Shown here piece after piece: positions 1 to 8,721 of a stretch of DNA of 64,000 nucleotides. Each line of letters starts with the position of its first letter. The first letter of the stretch is position 1. The stretch comes from Flavihumibacter sp. UBA7668. GTDB lineage: Bacteria; Bacteroidota; Bacteroidia; Chitinophagales; Chitinophagaceae. A program made the position numbers and the translations under genes. The notes beneath the pieces were generated by a model. It saw nothing but the letters and a program-made list of their open reading frames with translations. It was not told the DNA's origin and did no database searches. The stretch covers positions 342,962-406,961 of the forward strand of contig NZ_DLHM01000004.1 of NCBI RefSeq assembly GCF_002483205.1. Direction: 5' to 3'.

Positions 1-205
1 TGTCGCGATGGAAGCTTATCATCAATTTTTTAGCATGATTCAATTGAGCAGATTCAATCATAAGTTAACTGATTGATAACTATATCTTTAGTATCGTTAG
101 TATGAAGAATATACGAAGCCAGTATGTAGAAGCTTTGCAGGAATTTAGTTTAAATTGCTTTGATGGGGTAAAAATGACAGGTTTCAGGGGAAGGCAAGCC
201 CGGAA

Positions 206-652
206 TTACACCTCGCTTTTCAACCTTGCATACTTTAATTCTTCCTCCTCCAGCCAGAATTCCCAGAGCGGATTCATAAAGTCAGTGGTTTCATGAATCC
301 AGCGACCACCTCCGAGGGGAGCGATCAGTTCTTTCAGGAATGACTTGATCTCCGTCTTGCGGATCTGAAAAGCAGCCTTCCGATCCTGTAAAGCAGTTAA
401 CTCATCGTGCACCTGCTTAATGGCAAGAATTTCTGCATCCGTATAGGTTTTATCTGATTTTCGTAATATCAGCTGATGATAGCGGGCTTTAATCGTTTTG
501 ATATCTTTATCCAGTGAGCCTGCCAATTTATCCTGTTCAAATAATTCCTGAACCAGGGCTTTCAGATCCAGTGGTTGGGATGGCGAACTTACTGAGGAGG
601 GGTAAATTACTGCGGCAGGGTGGGAACTGGCAATTTTCAGAACTTCAGACAT
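206..652 (-). CDS. Hypothetical protein, helical, upstream of and antisense to rpoC direction
   Basis: This 148-residue protein runs from an ATG at 652 to a TAA at 206. I do not recognise the family. The middle (about residues 25-110) is rich in Lys, Glu, Asp, Leu and Ala and probably forms long helices or a coiled coil. The C-terminus is acidic and carries a Trp/Glu-rich stretch. There is no signal peptide and no membrane segment, so it is likely cytoplasmic. It points away from rpoC, so rpoC has no co-directional gene within the 970 bases before it. It could be a lineage-specific insertion next to the RNA polymerase genes. Codon use and the clean ATG make it a plausible real gene, but no motif confirms it. 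Confidence 0.6.
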   Translation of the reverse strand: MSEVLKIASSHPAAVIYPSSVSSPSQPLDLKALVQELFEQDKLAGSLDKDIKTIKARYHQLILRKSDKTYTDAEILAIKQVHDELTALQDRKAAFQIRKTEIKSFLKELIAPLGGGRWIHETTDFMNPLWEFWLEEEELKYARLKSEV

Positions 653-776
653 GAAACTGGAATTAATATTAGGATATTGTTTACTATGTTGGCCGGTAAA
701 CCGAACCTGTGTTTTGAACGCTTAAATACAAAGCTTGGTATTCCGCTCCTGTCCATTCATCGATTAATTTTATAAA

Positions 777-807
777 TTGACTTTATTGGATACATTCCTT
801 ACCTTTG
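777..807 (+). promoter_or_regulatory. Bacteroidota-type promoter for rpoC
   Basis: A TTG at 777-779 is followed after exactly 20 bases by TACCTTTG at 800-807. This matches the known Bacteroidota -33/-7 consensus (TTG, 19-21 bases, TAnnTTTG). It would start transcription near 813 and leave a leader of about 155 bases before the rpoC ATG at 971. I see no obvious regulatory hairpin in that leader. Confidence 0.75.
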
Positions 808-970
808 CCCACTATTTATTTTGGGAAAGATAGGTGAGTTCCATATAACGTATTGACAATCATCCTGTTTCGTTCAGGCAAAAAAGGCTTAAGAACGAGC
901 GGGAATTTTGCATGCTCAACTTTCTGAACCAGTTGAATAGGATCCATAAAACACAATCTGTAGTATATAT

Positions 971-3900
971 ATGGCTATCAAAAAAGAAAATCGTCCCAAG
1001 TCCAGTTTCTCCAAAATCACCATTGGACTGGCTTCACCCGATTCCATTCTGGAGAAAAGTTACGGTGAAGTGTTGAAGCCTGAAACCATCAATTATCGTA
1101 CGTACAAGCCTGAAAGAGACGGTCTGTTCTGCGAGCGCATCTTTGGACCTGTAAAGGACTATGAGTGTGCCTGCGGTAAATACAAGCGGATCCGTTACAA
1201 GGGTATTGTCTGCGACCGTTGCGGTGTGGAGGTTACGGAGAAAAAGGTACGCCGCGAGCGCATGGGGCATATCAAGCTGGTAGTTCCAGTAGTGCATATC
1301 TGGTATTTCAAGAGTCTGCCGAATAAAATCGGTTACCTCCTGGGTATGAGTTCCAAGAAACTGGAAAGCATTGTTTATTACGAAAGATTTGTGGTTATCC
1401 AGCCGGGTATCCGCGCGGATAAAGGACAGAATGTAGGTGATCTTTTAACAGAAGAAGAATACCTGGATCTGCTGGAAACACTTCCCAAAGACAATCAGTA
1501 CCTGCCTGATGAGGATCCAAACAAATTCATCGCCAAAATGGGTGCTGAAGCCGTTCATGACCTGCTGGAAAGGATTGACCTGGATCAGTTGAGTTATGAC
1601 CTGCGGAATGCAGCAGCTACTGAAACTTCGCAGCAACGTAAGGCAGATGCCCTGAAGCGTCTGAGCGTAGTGGAAGCTTTCCGTGATGCCAATAGCCGTA
1701 TCACCAACCGTCCGGAATGGATGGTTATGCAATATATTCCTGTAATTCCACCTGAACTTCGTCCATTGGTTCCTTTGGATGGCGGTCGATTTGCGTCTTC
1801 TGACCTGAATGATCTGTATCGTCGGGTGATTATCCGGAACAACCGTTTGAAACGTTTGCTGGAAATCAAAGCTCCTGAAGTAATCCTTCGGAACGAAAAA
1901 AGGATGTTGCAGGAAGCAATCGATTCATTATTTGATAACAGCCGTAAATCCAATGCCGTAAAAGCAGAAGGTGGTCGCGCATTGAAATCGCTCTCTGATG
2001 TACTGAAAGGTAAACAGGGTCGTTTCCGTCAGAACCTTCTTGGTAAGCGGGTGGATTATTCTGGTCGTTCCGTAATCGTAGTTGGACCAGAATTGAAAAT
2101 GCACGAATGTGGTTTGCCTAAAGATATGGCGGCTGAATTGTTCAAGCCGTTTATTATCCGCAAACTCATTGAGCGTGGTATTGTAAAAACAGTAAAGAGT
2201 GCCCGTAAACTGGTTGATAAAAAAGAGCCGGTAATCTGGGATATTCTTGAAAATATTCTGAAAGGACACCCTGTAATGCTAAACCGTGCCCCAACACTGC
2301 ACCGTTTGTCCATTCAGGCCTTCCAGCCAAAACTGATTGAAGGAAAAGCGATTCAACTGCACCCATTGGTAACCACTGCCTTCAACGCCGACTTTGACGG
2401 TGACCAGATGGCGGTACACGTTCCGTTGAGTAATGCTGCCATCCTGGAAGCACAGTTGCTGATGCTTTCTGCCCACAACATTCTAAACCCGCAGAATGGT
2501 ACACCTATTACCCTTCCTTCACAGGACATGGTACTCGGTCTGTATTATATCACCAAGGGTAAAAAATCTACGGAAACTGAAAAAGTACGTGGAGAAGGAA
2601 TGAGCTTCTATTCTCCGGAAGAAGTAATCATTGCTTACAATGAAGATCGCATTGATCTGCATGCACCCATCAAAGTGCGTGTAAACATTCGTAGCAATGA
2701 TGGTAAATTGGAGAAAAAACTCACAGAAACTACTGTGGGAAGAATTCTCTTCAACCAGTTTGTTCCGGTGGAAGTAGGATATATCAATGCGTTGCTTACC
2801 AAGAAATCGTTGAGAGATATCATTGGTGACATCATCAATATCACCAACGTTCCCAAAACGGCAAAATTCCTGGACGAAATCAAAACCCTCGGATTCCGTA
2901 TGGCCTTCCGTGGTGGTTTGTCGTTCAACCCGCAGGATTTGATTATTCCTGAGGTAAAAGGACAATTGCTGGATAATGCGAAAGTGGAAGTTGATGAAGT
3001 GTGGGATAACTATAACATGGGTCTTATCACCAACAACGAACGATATAACCAGATCGTTGATATCTGGTCAAGGGTGGATACCCGTATCACGGAGACGCTT
3101 ATCCGCGAAATGCAGAATGACAAGCAGGGCTTCAACTCTGTTTACATGATGCTGGATTCCGGTGCCCGTGGATCTAAACAGCAGGTTAAACAGCTGGCCG
3201 GTATCAGAGGTCTGATGGCGAAACCAAGAAAAAGTGGTTCCACAGGTTCAGAAATCATTGAAAACCCAATCCTTTCCAACTTCAAAGGCGGACTGAACGT
3301 ATTGGATTATTTCATCTCTACGCACGGTGCCCGTAAAGGTCTGGCTGATACCGCCCTTAAAACAGCGGATGCCGGTTACCTGACCCGTCGTTTAGTGGAT
3401 GTTGCCCAGGACGTGGTTATTACAGAAACGGATTGTGGAACACTTCGTGGAATTGCAACAACTGCGTTGAAAGACAATGAAGATGTAATTGAACCATTGA
3501 AAGATCGTATCGAAGGAAGAAATTCCCTGCATAATATTTATGACCCTATTACAGATGAACTGATTGTTGAAGCTGGTACAGAAATTACTGCCTTTACAGC
3601 ACAGCGCATTGAAGATTCGGGTATTGAAACAGTTGAAATCCGTTCCGTACTTACCTGCGAAAGTAAACGTGGAGTGTGCGTGAACTGTTATGGTAAAAAC
3701 CTGGCAACAGGTTATACGGCTCAGAAAGGAGATGCTGTTGGTATCATCGCGGCACAGTCGATCGGTGAACCTGGTACACAGTTGACACTCCGTACCTTCC
3801 ACGTAGGTGGTGTGGCCGGATCTGCTTCAGTAGAATCCAGCCTGCTTGCCAAGTTTGACGGAACCATGATGTTCGATGGTCTGCGTACCGTTGTAACAGA

Positions 3901-5263
3901 AAATCAGGAAGGCGAAAAAGTGCATGTAGTAATCGGACGTACTGGTGAAATCCGTAACATGGATGTGGAAAATGATCGCTTACTCAATGTGGTGAACATT
4001 CCATATGGTGCAACCCTTGTTGTGAAGGATGGTCAGAAAGTGAAGAAGGGTGATGTGATCTGTACATGGGATCCTTACAACAACGTAGTTATTTCTGAGA
4101 TTCCTGGTACTGTGAAATTTGAACATGTAATTGAAGGTATTACCTATCGCGAAGAATCCGATGAACAAACCGGTCACCGTGAAAAAGTGGTAATTGAAAC
4201 CAAGGATAAGACCAAGATTCCGTCCATTTTGGTGGAAGGAAAAGAAATCAAATCCTATAACCTTCCGGTTGGATCACATATCATTATGGATGAGGGAGAG
4301 GAAGTGAAAGCCGGACATGTACTGGTTAAAATCCCCCGTGTTCTTGGAAAACTGCGCGATATCACCGGTGGTTTGCCACGTGTAACCGAATTGTTTGAAG
4401 CGCGTAATCCGGGTAATCCTGCCATCGTTTCTGAAATTGACGGTGTGGTAGCATTCGGAGCAATCAAACGGGGTAACCGCGAAATTATCGTGGAAGCCCG
4501 AGATGGTGTTACCAAAAAATACCTGGTGCCGTTGACACGTCAGATTCTTGCACAGGATGGTGACTTCGTAAAAGCTGGTGTGGCACTGTCTGACGGACAA
4601 ATCGCGCCAAGTGATATCCTGTCAATTAAAGGTCCATTTGCGGTTCAGGAATATGTAGTGAATGAAATTCAGGAAGTATATCGTTTGCAGGGCGTGCGTA
4701 TCAATGATAAACACATTGAAGTTATCGTACGTCAGATGATGAAAAAAGTATCTATTGTTGATCCGGGTGATACTAAATTCCTGGAGGATGATACAGTGGA
4801 TAAATTTGATTTCATCGAAGAAAACGATTGGATTTACGATAAAAAAGTGGTTACCGAGCCGGGCGAAAGTTCCCGTATGCGTGCCGGTCAGATTGTAAAC
4901 CTGCGTGATCTGCGGGAAGAGAATTCGATCCTGCGTCGTTCAGATAAAAAACTGGTAGAATACCGCGATGCACAATCTGCTACTTCACATCCGTTATTGC
5001 TTGGAATTACCAAAGCATCTCTGGGTGTTCAGAGCTGGATTTCTGCAGCGTCCTTCCAGGAAACCACCAAGGTCCTTAGTACAGCAGCAATCAATGGTAA
5101 AACCGATGATATGATGGGCTTGAAAGAGAACGTTATCACCGGCCACCAGATTCCGGCAGGTACCGGTTTGCGTGATTTTGAAAACATGATCGTTGGAAGC
5201 AAGGAGGAATATGAGTTACTCCAAACTACCCGCGAGGCGATGAATTTCGACGACGAAGAATAA
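971..5263 (+). CDS. rpoC: DNA-directed RNA polymerase subunit beta'
   Basis: The product is the largest catalytic subunit of RNA polymerase, 1430 residues, the usual size for Bacteroidota. The N-terminal zinc-binding cysteines (CACG and CDRCG, about residues 57-79) are present. The catalytic NADFDGD motif lies at residues 472-478, with Mg-binding Asp474, Asp476 and Asp478. The second zinc site (CGTLRG near 822, then CESKRGVC and CYG near 895-906) is intact, as are the GARGSKQQ and TLRTFHVGG segments. The start is the ATG that gives MAIKKENRP. It has its own consensus promoter and a strong terminator, so here it can be transcribed as a single gene. That is unusual because rpoB normally lies immediately upstream. 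Confidence 0.98.
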   Translation: MAIKKENRPKSSFSKITIGLASPDSILEKSYGEVLKPETINYRTYKPERDGLFCERIFGPVKDYECACGKYKRIRYKGIVCDRCGVEVTEKKVRRERMGHIKLVVPVVHIWYFKSLPNKIGYLLGMSSKKLESIVYYERFVVIQPGIRADKGQNVGDLLTEEEYLDLLETLPKDNQYLPDEDPNKFIAKMGAEAVHDLLERIDLDQLSYDLRNAAATETSQQRKADALKRLSVVEAFRDANSRITNRPEWMVMQYIPVIPPELRPLVPLDGGRFASSDLNDLYRRVIIRNNRLKRLLEIKAPEVILRNEKRMLQEAIDSLFDNSRKSNAVKAEGGRALKSLSDVLKGKQGRFRQNLLGKRVDYSGRSVIVVGPELKMHECGLPKDMAAELFKPFIIRKLIERGIVKTVKSARKLVDKKEPVIWDILENILKGHPVMLNRAPTLHRLSIQAFQPKLIEGKAIQLHPLVTTAFNADFDGDQMAVHVPLSNAAILEAQLLMLSAHNILNPQNGTPITLPSQDMVLGLYYITKGKKSTETEKVRGEGMSFYSPEEVIIAYNEDRIDLHAPIKVRVNIRSNDGKLEKKLTETTVGRILFNQFVPVEVGYINALLTKKSLRDIIGDIINITNVPKTAKFLDEIKTLGFRMAFRGGLSFNPQDLIIPEVKGQLLDNAKVEVDEVWDNYNMGLITNNERYNQIVDIWSRVDTRITETLIREMQNDKQGFNSVYMMLDSGARGSKQQVKQLAGIRGLMAKPRKSGSTGSEIIENPILSNFKGGLNVLDYFISTHGARKGLADTALKTADAGYLTRRLVDVAQDVVITETDCGTLRGIATTALKDNEDVIEPLKDRIEGRNSLHNIYDPITDELIVEAGTEITAFTAQRIEDSGIETVEIRSVLTCESKRGVCVNCYGKNLATGYTAQKGDAVGIIAAQSIGEPGTQLTLRTFHVGGVAGSASVESSLLAKFDGTMMFDGLRTVVTENQEGEKVHVVIGRTGEIRNMDVENDRLLNVVNIPYGATLVVKDGQKVKKGDVICTWDPYNNVVISEIPGTVKFEHVIEGITYREESDEQTGHREKVVIETKDKTKIPSILVEGKEIKSYNLPVGSHIIMDEGEEVKAGHVLVKIPRVLGKLRDITGGLPRVTELFEARNPGNPAIVSEIDGVVAFGAIKRGNREIIVEARDGVTKKYLVPLTRQILAQDGDFVKAGVALSDGQIAPSDILSIKGPFAVQEYVVNEIQEVYRLQGVRINDKHIEVIVRQMMKKVSIVDPGDTKFLEDDTVDKFDFIEENDWIYDKKVVTEPGESSRMRAGQIVNLRDLREENSILRRSDKKLVEYRDAQSATSHPLLLGITKASLGVQSWISAASFQETTKVLSTAAINGKTDDMMGLKENVITGHQIPAGTGLRDFENMIVGSKEEYELLQTTREAMNFDDEE

Positions 5264-5277
5264 ACAGAATATTTATT

Positions 5278-5318
5278 AAAAGTGCCTGATACCCTGTGGT
5301 ATCAGGCACTTTTTCTTT
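5278..5318 (+). terminator. Intrinsic terminator of rpoC
   Basis: A perfect 16-bp stem (5278-5293 with 5298-5313) closes on a 4-base CTGT loop and runs into a T-rich tail. It begins 15 bases after the rpoC stop codon. Confidence 0.93.
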
Positions 5319-5335
5319 TAATTCGTTAATAATTT

Positions 5336-5354
5336 TTTGTGATCTTAACACAAA
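5336..5354. repeat. Short inverted repeat upstream of the OmpH gene
   Basis: TTTGTG and CACAAA face each other across 7 bases. The arrangement loosely resembles a CRP-type operator but lacks the standard 6-base spacer (TGTGA-N6-TCACA). It sits about 80 bases before the OmpH start. Chance occurrence is quite possible. Confidence 0.3.
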
Positions 5355-5435
5355 GCGTTAAAATTAGGGCGAAATTAAAAGGTCAGTAAAAGGTTCTGCC
5401 AAATCCCTTAATTTGCCGTTATCAAATACTATTTC

Positions 5436-6038
5436 ATGAAGTATCTTTCTCTGGTTTTAAGTGCTGTTGCTACACTGATTAGTGGTTACTTGCTGGTTGA
5501 ACACATGAGTTCCAAATCCGGTGGTAAAAAAACAGATACAGCATCCGTTACCACTACCGGACAATCCGGTGAATTCAAAATCGCCTATTTTGATATTGAT
5601 TCTCTTCAAAATAAATACGAGTTTTTTAAAGACGCACTGGGTGAATTAAAAGTGAAAGAAGAGAGCATGAATAAGGAATTGTCTTCACTTGAAAGGTCCT
5701 ATCAGAAAAAAATCAATGAATGGCAGCAAAAGGGAGCCAGCATGAGTCAGTCTGAAGCCGAAGCAGTTCAGCGCGAATATGGCCAGATGCAACAAAATTA
5801 CCAGCAACGCCGCCTAACCCTGGAGCAGCAGTTGGAAAATCTGAAAATGGATTATAAGAAAAACATCAAAACCAAGATTGAAGATTATCTGCGTGAATTC
5901 AATAAGGAAAAAGGCTATTCTTATATCATTTCTTATGAGCCGGAGTTGATGTTCTACCGCGATACTGCCTATAACATTACTGAACAAATCATTCAGGGCC
6001 TCAATGCAGAATATAAAAAAGCCGCAGAGAAAAAGTGA
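5436..6038 (+). CDS. OmpH/Skp-family periplasmic chaperone
   Basis: This 200-residue protein belongs to the OmpH/Skp family, whose members hold unfolded outer-membrane proteins in the periplasm. Residues 1-25 form a hydrophobic signal or membrane anchor. The short beta segment with IAYFDIDSL at about 50-58 is the family's typical strand. A long Gln/Glu/Lys-rich coiled coil (about 65-150) forms the tentacles, and a closing strand (YSYIISYEP) follows. It is a single gene between two terminators. A TTAATTTG element about 20 bases upstream of the ATG may be a weak -7 box. The stop codon lies inside the first unit of a 7-bp repeat array. Confidence 0.85.
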   Translation: MKYLSLVLSAVATLISGYLLVEHMSSKSGGKKTDTASVTTTGQSGEFKIAYFDIDSLQNKYEFFKDALGELKVKEESMNKELSSLERSYQKKINEWQQKGASMSQSEAEAVQREYGQMQQNYQQRRLTLEQQLENLKMDYKKNIKTKIEDYLREFNKEKGYSYIISYEPELMFYRDTAYNITEQIIQGLNAEYKKAAEKK

Positions 6039-6083
6039 AAGGTGAAAGGTGAAAAGTGAAAGAGGAGAAGTGAAAGGTGAAAG
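6035..6083 (+). repeat. Heptanucleotide array (GTGAAAG)x7
   Basis: Seven units in perfect 7-bp phase start at 6035: five exact GTGAAAG, one GTGAAAA and one AGGAGAA. The TGA stop codon of the OmpH gene is inside the first unit. Compare the arrays at 46671, 46770 and 51281. Confidence 0.9.
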
Positions 6084-6089
6084 AAATTG

Positions 6090-6118
6090 AACCCGCGATT
6101 TTCGCGGGTTTCCCTTTT
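6090..6118 (+). terminator. Intrinsic terminator after OmpH gene
   Basis: A perfect 9-bp GC-rich stem (AACCCGCGA at 6090-6098 with TCGCGGGTT at 6102-6110) has a 3-base loop and is followed by TCCCTTTT. Confidence 0.85.
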
Positions 6119-6256
6119 GCCCTTTTTCCCCCTTTCCTCCTTTGTCTCCTTTTTCCCCTTTGTCTCCTTTTTCCCCCTTTCCTCCTTTGTCTCCTCTTCC
6201 TCCTTTGTCTCCTCTTCCTCCTTTGTCTCCTTTTCCCCCCTTTTTCCTATCTTTCC
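6119..6256 (+). repeat. Polypyrimidine tract with 18-bp tandem repeat
   Basis: About 138 bases are almost entirely C and T on the plus strand. The element TTTGTCTCC recurs at 6141, 6159, 6186, 6204 and 6222, which is spacing of 18, 27, 18 and 18, all multiples of 9. The best unit is CTCCTTTGTCTCCTYTTC. Two overlapping reading frames here encode only Phe/Leu/Ser/Pro low-complexity sequence and are not genes. The tract could adopt triplex or other non-B DNA, and it lies directly before the permease gene. Confidence 0.9.
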
Positions 6257-6273
6257 CTCTAAACTAACTGCGT

Positions 6274-7722
6274 ATGGCCCAGGAAGGAGCTTCGTTTAAA
6301 CCAACCCTTGGATTATTGGATGCCACGATGATAGTGGCCGGCTCCATGATCGGTTCCGGTATTTTTATTGTATCCTCAGATATCGCAAGAAATGTAGGTA
6401 GCGCCGGCTGGTTGATTTTTGTATGGTTGCTAACCGGATTTATGACACTGATTGCTGCCCTTAGTTATGGAGAATTAAGTGCTATGTATCCGAAAGCCGG
6501 GGGACAATACGTTTACCTGAAAGAAGCCTATAATCCACTGATCGGCTTTTTATACGGGTGGAGTTTCTTCGCTGTAATTCAAACAGGTACAATAGCAGCT
6601 GTAGGAGTTGCTTTTTCAAAGTTTGCTGCTTATATCTTTCCATCCCTCAGTGAGAAAAATATTCTGCTGGATTTCGGTTATATACAGATTTCGTCTGCAC
6701 AGTTGGTTGCCATTCTGGTGGTTGTTTTGTTATCTTATATCAACACCCGTGGAGTGAAAGAAGGGAAACTGATCCAAACTACCTTTACCCTTGCTAAATT
6801 GCTGGCCCTTTTTGGATTAATCGTTTTTGGATTTATTCTTGGAGCTAAGGCTGGAATTTGGGAGGCCAACTGGAGTGATGCATGGAGTTTCGGTAAACTT
6901 GCTAAAACAGAAGCAGGTAATGACCTTGTTTTTGTGGGTGAAACAGTGCAGAAAACGTTTTATGAGAACTGGCCTGCTATAATTGGTGCGCTGTCTGCAG
7001 CAATGGTCGGCTCTGTTTTTAGTAGTGATGCATGGAATAATGTAACATTTATTGCCGGAGAAATTAAACGCCCGGAAAAAAATATTGGTCTCAGCTTATT
7101 TTTTGGTACCCTGATTGTAACAGTTATTTATGTATGTGCAAATCTTATGTATACCGCAGTATTGCCACTGAATGATATTGCTTTTGCACAGGATGATCGG
7201 GTAGCTGTAGCTGCTTCCCAGAATATATTCGGCAGTGTTGGTACCATCGTTATTGCCTTGATGATTATGGTTTCAACCTTCGGCTGTAATAATGGACTGA
7301 TTCTCTCTGGTGCGAGAGTTTATTACACAATGGCTAAAGACGGTTTGTTCTTCCAGTCTGTTGGTAATTTGAATAAGAATGGCGTGCCCGCAAAAGGACT
7401 CTGGATCCAATGCGCATGGGCAAGCGTACTTTGTCTCAGTGGAAAGTATGGCGACCTGCTGGATTATGTGGTTTTTGTTGTGCTGATTTTTTATGTGCTT
7501 ACCATCATTGGGATTTTCAAATTGCGCAGATCACAACCCAATGCAGTAAGACCTTACAAAGCATTTGGATATCCAATTTTACCCGCTTGTTATATCCTGC
7601 TGGCTACCGCCATGTGTTTTGCCCTCTTATTTACAAAACCTAAATTTGCATCCTTCGGATTATTGATTGTATTAATTGGTATTCCAATTTATTATATCGC
7701 AGTTGCGGGAAAGAAAAAGTAA
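6274..7722 (+). CDS. APC-superfamily amino acid permease
   Basis: A 482-residue integral membrane transporter of the amino acid/polyamine/organocation superfamily, probably an antiporter or proton symporter for amino acids. The first helix carries the signature MIGSGIFI (about residues 25-32) that forms the unwound substrate site. It is followed by a GGQYVYL segment, and about 12 hydrophobic helices can be counted. The start is the ATG giving MAQEGASF; a TATCTTTC element lies about 20 bases upstream. The heptose kinase gene begins 12 bases after its stop, so the two are likely cotranscribed, although no functional link is evident. The substrate cannot be told from sequence. Confidence 0.88.
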   Translation: MAQEGASFKPTLGLLDATMIVAGSMIGSGIFIVSSDIARNVGSAGWLIFVWLLTGFMTLIAALSYGELSAMYPKAGGQYVYLKEAYNPLIGFLYGWSFFAVIQTGTIAAVGVAFSKFAAYIFPSLSEKNILLDFGYIQISSAQLVAILVVVLLSYINTRGVKEGKLIQTTFTLAKLLALFGLIVFGFILGAKAGIWEANWSDAWSFGKLAKTEAGNDLVFVGETVQKTFYENWPAIIGALSAAMVGSVFSSDAWNNVTFIAGEIKRPEKNIGLSLFFGTLIVTVIYVCANLMYTAVLPLNDIAFAQDDRVAVAASQNIFGSVGTIVIALMIMVSTFGCNNGLILSGARVYYTMAKDGLFFQSVGNLNKNGVPAKGLWIQCAWASVLCLSGKYGDLLDYVVFVVLIFYVLTIIGIFKLRRSQPNAVRPYKAFGYPILPACYILLATAMCFALLFTKPKFASFGLLIVLIGIPIYYIAVAGKKK

Positions 7723-7734
7723 ACTGAGTAAGGC

Positions 7735-8721
7735 ATGAATTTTGACCAACTATTTGAATCCTTTGGCAATGTAAAAGTTGCTGTTGTTGGGGATGTGATG
7801 CTGGATACCTATTGGTGGGGACATGTTGATCGTATTTCACCGGAAGCCCCGGTTCCTGTTGTGGCATTGGATAAAAGTGAATTGCGTATTGGCGGTGCCG
7901 GTAATGTGGCACTTAATCTTGTCGCACTTGGAGCGCAGGTTCATATTTTCTCCGTTTTAGGGGAAGATTCAGATGGTAAACAACTGGATCAGTTATTAAC
8001 CGAATCAGGTATAGACACTTCCTATATAATTTTCAGTCACGAACGAAAAACAACCAATAAAATAAGAGTTATCAGCAGAAATCAGCAAATGATGCGGATC
8101 GATGCAGAAACAATTAAAGACCTTAATTCAACTGAAGAAGAAGCTGTCTATGATCGGATTGCTGCTTTCATTGCAAATGAAAAACCGGATGTATTGCTGC
8201 TGGAAGATTATAATAAAGGTGTTCTTACAAAAAAACTGATTGAAGATATTATTAAACTCTGCAGAGAGCAGGGTGTTATCACAACGGTTGATCCCAAGAA
8301 GAAGAACTTTTTTGCTTATAAAGGAGTTGACATTTTTAAGCCCAATCTAAAGGAAGTTAAGGAAGGTTTGAATCTGACACTTGATACAGTTCAGCTCCCT
8401 CAATTGGAAGAAGTGCATAATCGTTTACAAAATGAATTGCATCATTCCATATCCTTTATCACACTTTCGGAAAAAGGGGTATTTGTACAGCAAAATAATA
8501 CCCCCCTGTTAATCCCCTCGCATATTCGAAATGTTGCAGATGTATCCGGAGCCGGTGATACCGTTATTGCTGTAGCCTCATTGGTTTATGCCGTAACGAA
8601 AGACATCTCACTTTTTGCAGCTATCGCCAATATAGCAGGAGGATTGGTCTGCGAAGAAGTTGGAACTGCTGCTATCAATAAAGAAAAGCTGCTGCAAGAG
8701 TGTAAATTACTGCTTAAGTAG
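7735..8721 (+). CDS. rfaE1: D-glycero-beta-D-manno-heptose-7-phosphate kinase (HldE/RfaE kinase domain)
   Basis: This 328-residue PfkB-family sugar kinase phosphorylates heptose-7-phosphate at C1 in the ADP-heptose pathway for lipopolysaccharide core. The N-terminal GGAGNVALNL (about residues 51-60) and the C-terminal GAGDTV anion-hole/catalytic motif (about 270-275, catalytic Asp) are present. The length equals the kinase half of bifunctional HldE, so the nucleotidyltransferase half must be a separate gene elsewhere. It follows the permease by 12 bases. Its 3' end overlaps that of the convergent DUF4230 gene by 8 bases, so no terminator separates them. Confidence 0.9.
   Translation: MNFDQLFESFGNVKVAVVGDVMLDTYWWGHVDRISPEAPVPVVALDKSELRIGGAGNVALNLVALGAQVHIFSVLGEDSDGKQLDQLLTESGIDTSYIIFSHERKTTNKIRVISRNQQMMRIDAETIKDLNSTEEEAVYDRIAAFIANEKPDVLLLEDYNKGVLTKKLIEDIIKLCREQGVITTVDPKKKNFFAYKGVDIFKPNLKEVKEGLNLTLDTVQLPQLEEVHNRLQNELHHSISFITLSEKGVFVQQNNTPLLIPSHIRNVADVSGAGDTVIAVASLVYAVTKDISLFAAIANIAGGLVCEEVGTAAINKEKLLQECKLLLK

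Noticed and set aside
1..76. Open frame from base 2 to a TGA at 74, possibly the tail of an upstream gene
   Set aside because: Only 24 codons are visible, they do not resemble the RpoB C-terminus, and such a length is expected by chance.
102..296. 64-codon plus-strand frame near the window start
   Set aside because: It overlaps the 3' end of the minus-strand gene at 206-652, ends in a serine run, and has no signal peptide or family resemblance.
2519..2965. Long antisense frames inside rpoC, also at 3392-3802 and 4274-4600
   Set aside because: They lie wholly within a conserved gene and show shadow-frame composition.
5336..5354. TTTGTG-N7-CACAAA as a CRP site
   Set aside because: The spacer is 7 bases rather than the standard arrangement and no second site exists, so it is kept only as a low-confidence repeat.
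6077..6299. Two overlapping frames of 60-70 codons
   Set aside because: They translate the polypyrimidine repeat into Phe/Leu/Ser/Pro runs with no gene-like composition.
7640..7912. 90-codon minus-strand frame across the permease-kinase junction
   Set aside because: It overlaps two well-supported genes and is Gln/His-rich like other shadow frames.
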